In this document: positions 59,810-64,000 of the stretch, one piece after another | Numbering within the stretch: position 1 is the first letter of the stretch | How the letters are laid out: every line of letters begins with the position of its first letter | DNA from: Saprospiraceae bacterium | GTDB lineage: Bacteria > Bacteroidota > Bacteroidia > Chitinophagales > Saprospiraceae | Assembly: GCA_020848995.1 (NCBI GenBank) | Contig: JADLHA010000041.1 | Coordinates: forward strand, 1-64,000 | Direction: 5' to 3' | DNA: 64,000 nucleotides | Notes under the pieces: model-generated | The model's database searches: none | Told to the model about the DNA's origin: nothing | Seen by the model: the letters and a program-made list of their open reading frames with translations, nothing else | Made by a program: the position numbers and the translations under genes

Positions 59810-60828
59810 GTTTCAAGAATAAATTTCATGGTGTCTATGCCATCCGCATAATCGAGCAATCCGGGTAGCTGTGAATTGCCAAACCGGACTGTATGAAATC
59901 CCGGAATGTCCCTCCCGGAACAAATGCATTGAACCCGTCTCGCGTCTTCAACAAGACGGTCATTCAGTTTCTTCAAATCGCTGTAGAATTCAACATGCAA
60001 GGTGGCAATTGGAGAAGAGGTTGCTAAGGATGGGACCAAAGCAACGGGGCCATTAAAAATGCCCTTTGTGCGCATTACTGTGTGAAAAGCCTGGGTGTAT
60101 TTAAGGTGTCTAACATACAATGGATGCTCCAGCACCCAGGAAAATGACTCATTCCATCCCTGAAGGAGATTGTCAGGTTTATATCCCAAAGGTAAGAACA
60201 GCTTTGACACATTTCTGCAGCCAAGACCATAGTAAGCAAAAACGTCCTTACCCAGGGCTAGGAGTTCTGTTTCGGATTCGTTTCCAAAGAGTACCGCAAC
60301 CGAGTTGCGGTGGCCTCTGGCCAGAACAGGAGTTGAAGGCCATCTCGATTTAAAATCCCTTAGCGCGATGTCCGATCCCGTAACGATGAACCGATCAGCC
60401 ACAGTCAGCTCACCGGTTTCTGAAAAATCAAAATCGCATGCCAGCCCTTCGCGTTCTATGAATCTGTATACGTATCTGCAAGCAGGCTGATCCTTGTGCG
60501 AAAGCTTTATCCGCACAGATGCGTTGCATGCCAATGCGCAGAGCACGTCGTGAAATGAAACGATGGGGATATTGCCGGCAGCGACAATTCCAACGATAGA
60601 ATGGCTCCGTTCATCAGAGATCGCATATTTCCCAAGCCATTGATTCAGAGCGCTTTCGTTCAGATAACCCTCACAAATCGCATGCAGGCTGCGCCTGATT
60701 TCCCTTTCGGTAAACCATGGATTTACCGCTTCGGCCTCTTTGACCATGCCTTGAAAATCTCCGAGCTCTGCCATGAGATACGTTCTCCATGAGGAGCAAA
60801 ATTCCACGAAGCGATTTACAAAAGACAT
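59806..60828 (-). CDS. Acyl-CoA reductase (LuxC-like family)
   Basis: The 340-residue protein resembles LuxC-type acyl-CoA reductases: HSIVGIVAAGNIPIVSFHDVLCALACNASVRIKLS at the nucleotide-binding part (split at about 77-110), ARGHRNSVAVLFG, and the catalytic-cysteine segment YYGLGCRNVSKLFLP with Cys204. LuxC reduces acyl groups to aldehydes with NADPH; in non-luminous bacteria the physiological substrate is unclear. It lies 2 bp after the pseudouridine synthase gene and overlaps nth, so the three form one operon. Confidence 0.82.
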   Translation of the reverse strand: MSFVNRFVEFCSSWRTYLMAELGDFQGMVKEAEAVNPWFTEREIRRSLHAICEGYLNESALNQWLGKYAISDERSHSIVGIVAAGNIPIVSFHDVLCALACNASVRIKLSHKDQPACRYVYRFIEREGLACDFDFSETGELTVADRFIVTGSDIALRDFKSRWPSTPVLARGHRNSVAVLFGNESETELLALGKDVFAYYGLGCRNVSKLFLPLGYKPDNLLQGWNESFSWVLEHPLYVRHLKYTQAFHTVMRTKGIFNGPVALVPSLATSSPIATLHVEFYSDLKKLNDRLVEDARRVQCICSGRDIPGFHTVRFGNSQLPGLLDYADGIDTMKFILET

Positions 60829-60830
60829 GT

Positions 60831-61877
60831 TCAGTTCACCTCGCGCTGCGCATCCGACCGGCTAAGGGTGTATGCACGCCATTTGTCGATGAGTTGACGG
60901 AATGCGTCGGGAAGTTCGCTTTCGAAATGCATCCTGTGCCGACGGACCGGATGGTCAAAACCTATGGATCTCGCATGCAAGGCATGACCGGGTAAAATGT
61001 CAAAACAGTTTTCAACAAATTGGCGGTACTTATTAAAAACGGTACCTTTCAGGATCCGGCTACCCCCATACTTTTCGTCGTTGAACAGCGGATGCCCGAT
61101 ATACTTCATGTGCACTCGAATTTGGTGTGTTCTGCCCGTTTCGAGCATACATTTCAAGAGACTCGTGTAATAAAAGGCCTCGACGGTTTCGTAATGCGTT
61201 ACAGCGTGTTTACCATTCAATCCATCTGAAAAAGTACACTGTCTTTGACGCACTTTCGGATCGCGACCGACGTTAACGTCTATGGTTCCGGAAGAAGGGT
61301 CAGGTTCACCCCAGACCAGGGCATAATATTCACGAGTGATGGTATGCTCGAAAAACTGACGTGCCAGATGGGCATGAGCAAACTCGGTTTTTGCTACGAC
61401 GAGCAACCCGCTGGTATCTCTGTCAATCCGGTGTACCAGGCCAAACCGGTTGTCAGGTCCCTTCGGCCGGGAGCGAAGGTAAAAGGCCAATGCATTGACG
61501 AGCGTGCCGGAACGAACTCCGGGGGCAGGATGAACGACCATTCCCCGCGGCTTATTGACTACCATCACCGCATCATCTTCGTAAACGATGTCGAGCGAAA
61601 TGTCTTCAGCAACGACTTCTGAACTGTCCGTCAATTTGGGGAGCCTGAGTTCCACCAGGTCATTTCCCGAGATGCGAAAACTTGCTTTAGTCGATTTGCC
61701 GTTGACCAACACCAAGCCTGCCTCTATAGCAGCCTGAATCCGGCTTCTCGAGACTTTAGATAAGCGGTTGGCCAAAAACCGGTCAACGCGAAGAGGGGCC
61801 TGGCCTGGATCGACCTCGATGGACACAATTTCCAGCAACTCATCAGAGGAATCGATTGGATCAAAAATTTCTTCCAT
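60831..61877 (-). CDS. RluD/RluC-family rRNA pseudouridine synthase
   Basis: The 348-residue protein has an S4 RNA-binding domain (RVDRFLANRLSKVSRSRIQAAI, with GLVLVNGKSTKASF) and the RluA-type catalytic domain: VVNKPRGMVVHPAPG, LVHRIDRDTSGLLVVAKT (catalytic aspartate in HRIDRDTSG) and MLETGRTHQIRVHMKYIGHPLFND. It isomerises uridines in 23S rRNA; RluD-like by layout. First gene of the operon with acyl-CoA reductase and nth. ATG 61877; a TAAGTTTG box is 27 nt upstream. Confidence 0.93.
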   Translation of the reverse strand: MEEIFDPIDSSDELLEIVSIEVDPGQAPLRVDRFLANRLSKVSRSRIQAAIEAGLVLVNGKSTKASFRISGNDLVELRLPKLTDSSEVVAEDISLDIVYEDDAVMVVNKPRGMVVHPAPGVRSGTLVNALAFYLRSRPKGPDNRFGLVHRIDRDTSGLLVVAKTEFAHAHLARQFFEHTITREYYALVWGEPDPSSGTIDVNVGRDPKVRQRQCTFSDGLNGKHAVTHYETVEAFYYTSLLKCMLETGRTHQIRVHMKYIGHPLFNDEKYGGSRILKGTVFNKYRQFVENCFDILPGHALHARSIGFDHPVRRHRMHFESELPDAFRQLIDKWRAYTLSRSDAQREVN

Positions 61878-61911
61878 AAATTTGCCTGCTCACGCAACAA
61901 ATCCAAACTTA
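61877..61911. promoter_or_regulatory. Overlapping divergent promoters (rluD-like operon / trans-sulfuration gene)
   Basis: Plus strand TAAATTTG at 61877-61884 lies 34 nt before ATG 61918. Minus strand TAAGTTTG at 61911-61904 lies 27 nt before ATG 61877. The boxes face outward past each other, so the two transcripts overlap at their 5' ends and the promoters may interfere. Confidence 0.5.
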
Positions 61912-61917
61912 GTAACC

Positions 61918-63123
61918 ATGGGCGAAGGGAATATTCACATCGAGTCAGTTTGTGCGGCTGAGCCAAAGGTAAACAAAACCACAGAAGCGCACAAAAACCC
62001 CATTTATGCAAGTTCCACATTCCGCTTCAACACCATTGAAGAGGGGATATCCATTTTCAAAGACCAGCCGGGAGGGCATGTGTATACGCGCTATGGCAAT
62101 CCTGGCATTGAGGCTGTTGCGGCAAAAATCGCTGAGCTTGAAGTTTTTGGATCCCCGGAAAGCGCTTACGGTTTGCTAACCAGCAGTGGGATGGCAGCAA
62201 TTTACACTGCAGTCCGGTGCGTTCTGCACTCAGGAGACCTGCTGGTGACACAACAAAACCTGTACGGGGGTACCACCGAACTCTTTGAAAAGATACTCCC
62301 TTCGGAAAATATCCAATGTGTTGCCCTCGATCTGGGGGACGAAGATGCCCTTGACCAAGTGCTCTCGCAGCATACCCGGTGCAACAAGGCCATTTTTCTC
62401 GAAACACCCGCAAATCCGTCACTCCAGTGTCTGAATATTGAGTCGATCAGCGGGCTGGCAAAATCCTATGGTGCCATGGTCATTGTCGATAACACTTTTG
62501 CCACTCCGGTCTTGCAACGCCCCTTGCTGCTCGGTGCTGACCTCGTGGCACACTCCACCACGAAATACCTGCACGGTCATGGTCTTTCTACCGGTGGCGC
62601 CGTCATCGGGCGCGATGAAGACCTCATGCGCAATAAGGCCTGGCCATTTATGAAACTTACCGGCTGCAACTCCAATCCGTTTGATGCCTGGCTACTCAAT
62701 ACCGGACTTAAAACGCTGGCCTTGCGGATAGTCCGCCAAAGTGAAAATGCTCACTACATTGCCAAACGGCTTCAGGAAATGAAAGGAGTAAACAGAGTGC
62801 TCTATCCAGGGTTGACTGATTTTGCCACCCACGCTGTAGCTGCCAAACAGATGTCACATTTTGGAGCCATGCTCAGTTTTGAGACTGGAGAATCGCTGGC
62901 GGATGCAAAATTGTTCTGCAACAAATTGAGGCACTGTACCATCGCTCCATCCCTGGGCGAAACAGACACGATGGTTCTGCACCCCGCGACGATGTCCCAC
63001 CTGAAAGTTGATCCCTCCATCCGCAAATACTACGGCATAACTGACAATCTGGTTCGCATGTCGGTTGGCTTGGAACACCCTGACGACATTCTTGCAGATA
63101 TTGAACAGGCACTGGTTGCGTGA
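61918..63123 (+). CDS. Trans-sulfuration family PLP enzyme (methionine gamma-lyase / cystathionine gamma-synthase-like)
   Basis: The 401-residue enzyme has the Cys/Met metabolism PLP fold: [72 protein letters not shown], and PLP lysine in [16 protein letters not shown]. The C-terminal [17 protein letters not shown] segment carries the substrate-carboxylate region. It may cleave methionine or combine homoserine esters with a thiol; specificity cannot be set by eye. ATG 61918 is chosen, since the frame upstream (to 61768) runs through the divergent rluD-like gene. It is convergent with, and 4 bp from, the phosphoesterase gene. Confidence 0.88.
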   Translation: MGEGNIHIESVCAAEPKVNKTTEAHKNPIYASSTFRFNTIEEGISIFKDQPGGHVYTRYGNPGIEAVAAKIAELEVFGSPESAYGLLTSSGMAAIYTAVRCVLHSGDLLVTQQNLYGGTTELFEKILPSENIQCVALDLGDEDALDQVLSQHTRCNKAIFLETPANPSLQCLNIESISGLAKSYGAMVIVDNTFATPVLQRPLLLGADLVAHSTTKYLHGHGLSTGGAVIGRDEDLMRNKAWPFMKLTGCNSNPFDAWLLNTGLKTLALRIVRQSENAHYIAKRLQEMKGVNRVLYPGLTDFATHAVAAKQMSHFGAMLSFETGESLADAKLFCNKLRHCTIAPSLGETDTMVLHPATMSHLKVDPSIRKYYGITDNLVRMSVGLEHPDDILADIEQALVA

Positions 63124-63127
63124 TCGC

Positions 63128-63616
63128 TTAATTGGATAATTCAATAACCTCCGCCCCCTGAATGCTTGCCTGCACAATCCTGAGCCTGACTAAAGTTTGC
63201 ACTTTGTGAAATCCTTGTTTCCCAGCAGCCCCAGGATTTAGGTACAGGAGATGATTTGAGTGATCATAAGCAATTTTCAGGATATGCGAATGTCCGCACA
63301 CCAATACATGTGGTTGATGCTCGTGGATTTTAGCCCTGACGTCTGCGTTGTAGGTACCAAATTTGCCAGCAATATGGGTCATGAAGACTTTCATCCCGTC
63401 CGCCATAAAATAAGAAAATTCGGGAATGCGTGAGCGAATGTCTCTTCCATCAATGTTTCCAAATACCGCACGAGTAGGTTTAAAATTCTGAAGTGCATCC
63501 AGCACTTGCAGAGAACCGATGTCACCAGCATGCCAAATTTCGTCGCATTTTTCAAAATGAGAAAAGACCCTATGGTCGAGAAAACCATGGGTATCTGAAA
63601 GCACACCAATCGTCAT
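63128..63616 (-). CDS. YfcE/MJ0936-type metallophosphoesterase
   Basis: The 162-residue single-domain phosphodiesterase carries all calcineurin-like ligands: GVLSDTHG, WHAGDIGS, VFGNIDGRD, FMTHI and CGHSHI. Small enzymes of this group cleave phosphodiester bonds in model substrates; the true substrate is unknown. Its ATG overlaps the stop of the upstream dehydrogenase (ATGA), so they share a transcript. Confidence 0.88.
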   Translation of the reverse strand: MTIGVLSDTHGFLDHRVFSHFEKCDEIWHAGDIGSLQVLDALQNFKPTRAVFGNIDGRDIRSRIPEFSYFMADGMKVFMTHIAGKFGTYNADVRAKIHEHQPHVLVCGHSHILKIAYDHSNHLLYLNPGAAGKQGFHKVQTLVRLRIVQASIQGAEVIELSN

Positions 63617-64000
63617 ATGTCCGAAACGCGCAATACTATTTTACCAAACTGATCCTGGCTTTCCATCCGTTGGAAAGCAGCGTCGGTATTCTGTAAACGG
63701 TAAACAGAATCAATGACGGGTTTGAGTTTTTTCTCGTTTACCAGGGCTAGAAATCCGGCAAAATCATCCTGCGAACCCATGGTGCTCCCATAGATGGAAA
63801 TTTGCTTCCAGAAAATCTGCTGCGGTACAATATCAGACATCTTGCCCCCTGTTCCTCCGTAGACGGCTATTCGCCCTCCGGGGCGTGCTAATTGTACGAG
63901 CTTGGCAAACGAAGCACCGGCATATCCATCTACGATGATGTCAAAACCCTCGCTGCAGCGCTCTTTTAAATTCGTTTCCCACTCAGGAGTTGAGTAAAGC
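63613..64000 (-). CDS. Zinc-type alcohol dehydrogenase / quinone oxidoreductase family (C-terminal part)
   Basis: The frame is open to the right edge of the window, so the N-terminal catalytic domain is missing. The visible ~128 residues cover the end of the Rossmann domain (FDIIVDGYAGASFAKLVQLA, then RPGGRIAVYGGTGGK) and the C-terminal return to the catalytic domain (QISIYGSTMGSQDDF; LKPVIDSVYRLQNTDAAFQRMES; GKIVLRV), as in MDR-superfamily reductases. Substrate not determinable. Overlaps the phosphoesterase start. Confidence 0.82.
   Translation of the reverse strand, partial: LYSTPEWETNLKERCSEGFDIIVDGYAGASFAKLVQLARPGGRIAVYGGTGGKMSDIVPQQIFWKQISIYGSTMGSQDDFAGFLALVNEKKLKPVIDSVYRLQNTDAAFQRMESQDQFGKIVLRVSDI

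Overview
The window is a contiguous piece of a Bacteroidota chromosome, most likely from the Saprospirales or a near relative. The evidence is mutually consistent: fused secDF; four proteins with type IX secretion (T9SS) C-terminal sorting domains; a PorE-like lipoprotein; a TamL-like outer-membrane lipoprotein; SprB-type repeats; a Bacteroidota-type 288-residue primary-sigma-like factor; and at least a dozen copies of the Bacteroidota -7 promoter box (TAnnTTTG) just upstream of start codons. Base composition is near 50% GC with a few sharply AT-rich intergenic islands. I see no rRNA, tRNA, CRISPR array, prophage or classical defence island. One RNA gene is clear: a one-piece tmRNA at 25180-25543.

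Layout. 1-276: right end of a repeat element cut by the window edge. 0.3-5.5 kb: sugar nucleotidyltransferase, ferredoxin-NADP reductase, MscS channel, PorE-like lipoprotein. 5.6-11.1 kb: secDF and a TonB-dependent receptor. 11.2-18.3 kb: two secreted T9SS cargo proteins around a small acidic protein and mutS. 18.3-20.7 kb: ffh and a degenerate FtsE-like ATPase, separated by a diverged copy of the repeat. 20.8-25.1 kb: a tightly overlapping plus-strand operon (ccmE, ccmF, DUF2520-like protein, small protein). 25.1-32.3 kb, minus strand: tmRNA, purC, sigma factor, rpsO-pnp, mazG, ribA. 32.3-39.1 kb, minus strand: micro-ORFs, smc, MATE exporter, metallophosphoesterase. 39.3-48.3 kb: thioesterase, leuS, hydroxyacyl-CoA dehydrogenase, BadF-type kinase, pfkA, the pABA genes (pabA, pabB, pabC-like) and yggS. 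48.3-52.4 kb: a compact repeat element between two stop codons, then two overlapping T9SS cargo genes. 52.6-64 kb: purL, TlpA-like lipoprotein, SpoU methyltransferase divergent from TamL-like protein, an rluD-like/acyl-CoA reductase/nth operon, a trans-sulfuration enzyme, a YfcE-type phosphoesterase and a truncated alcohol dehydrogenase.

Most genes are housekeeping: translation and co-translational targeting (leuS, rpsO, ffh, tmRNA, secDF), DNA upkeep (mutS, smc, nth), nucleotide/folate/flavin synthesis (purC, purL, pab genes, ribA, mazG) and envelope assembly (TamL-like, PorE-like, CcmEF).

The most novel content is a dispersed MITE-like repeat family with three copies here (1-276, 19704-19975, 48325-48487). 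The best-delimited copy has 12-bp terminal inverted repeats, a possible TA target duplication, and ends that form the stop codons of two convergent genes. Also worth a second look: an in-frame 69-bp insertion built on an exact 36-bp repeat inside ccmF, an FtsE-like ATPase lacking its catalytic glutamate, a long tmRNA tag, secreted thioredoxin-SprB and FG-GAP T9SS proteins, and promoter boxes so close to start codons that several mRNAs look nearly leaderless. All identifications come from reading the sequence; no database search was run.
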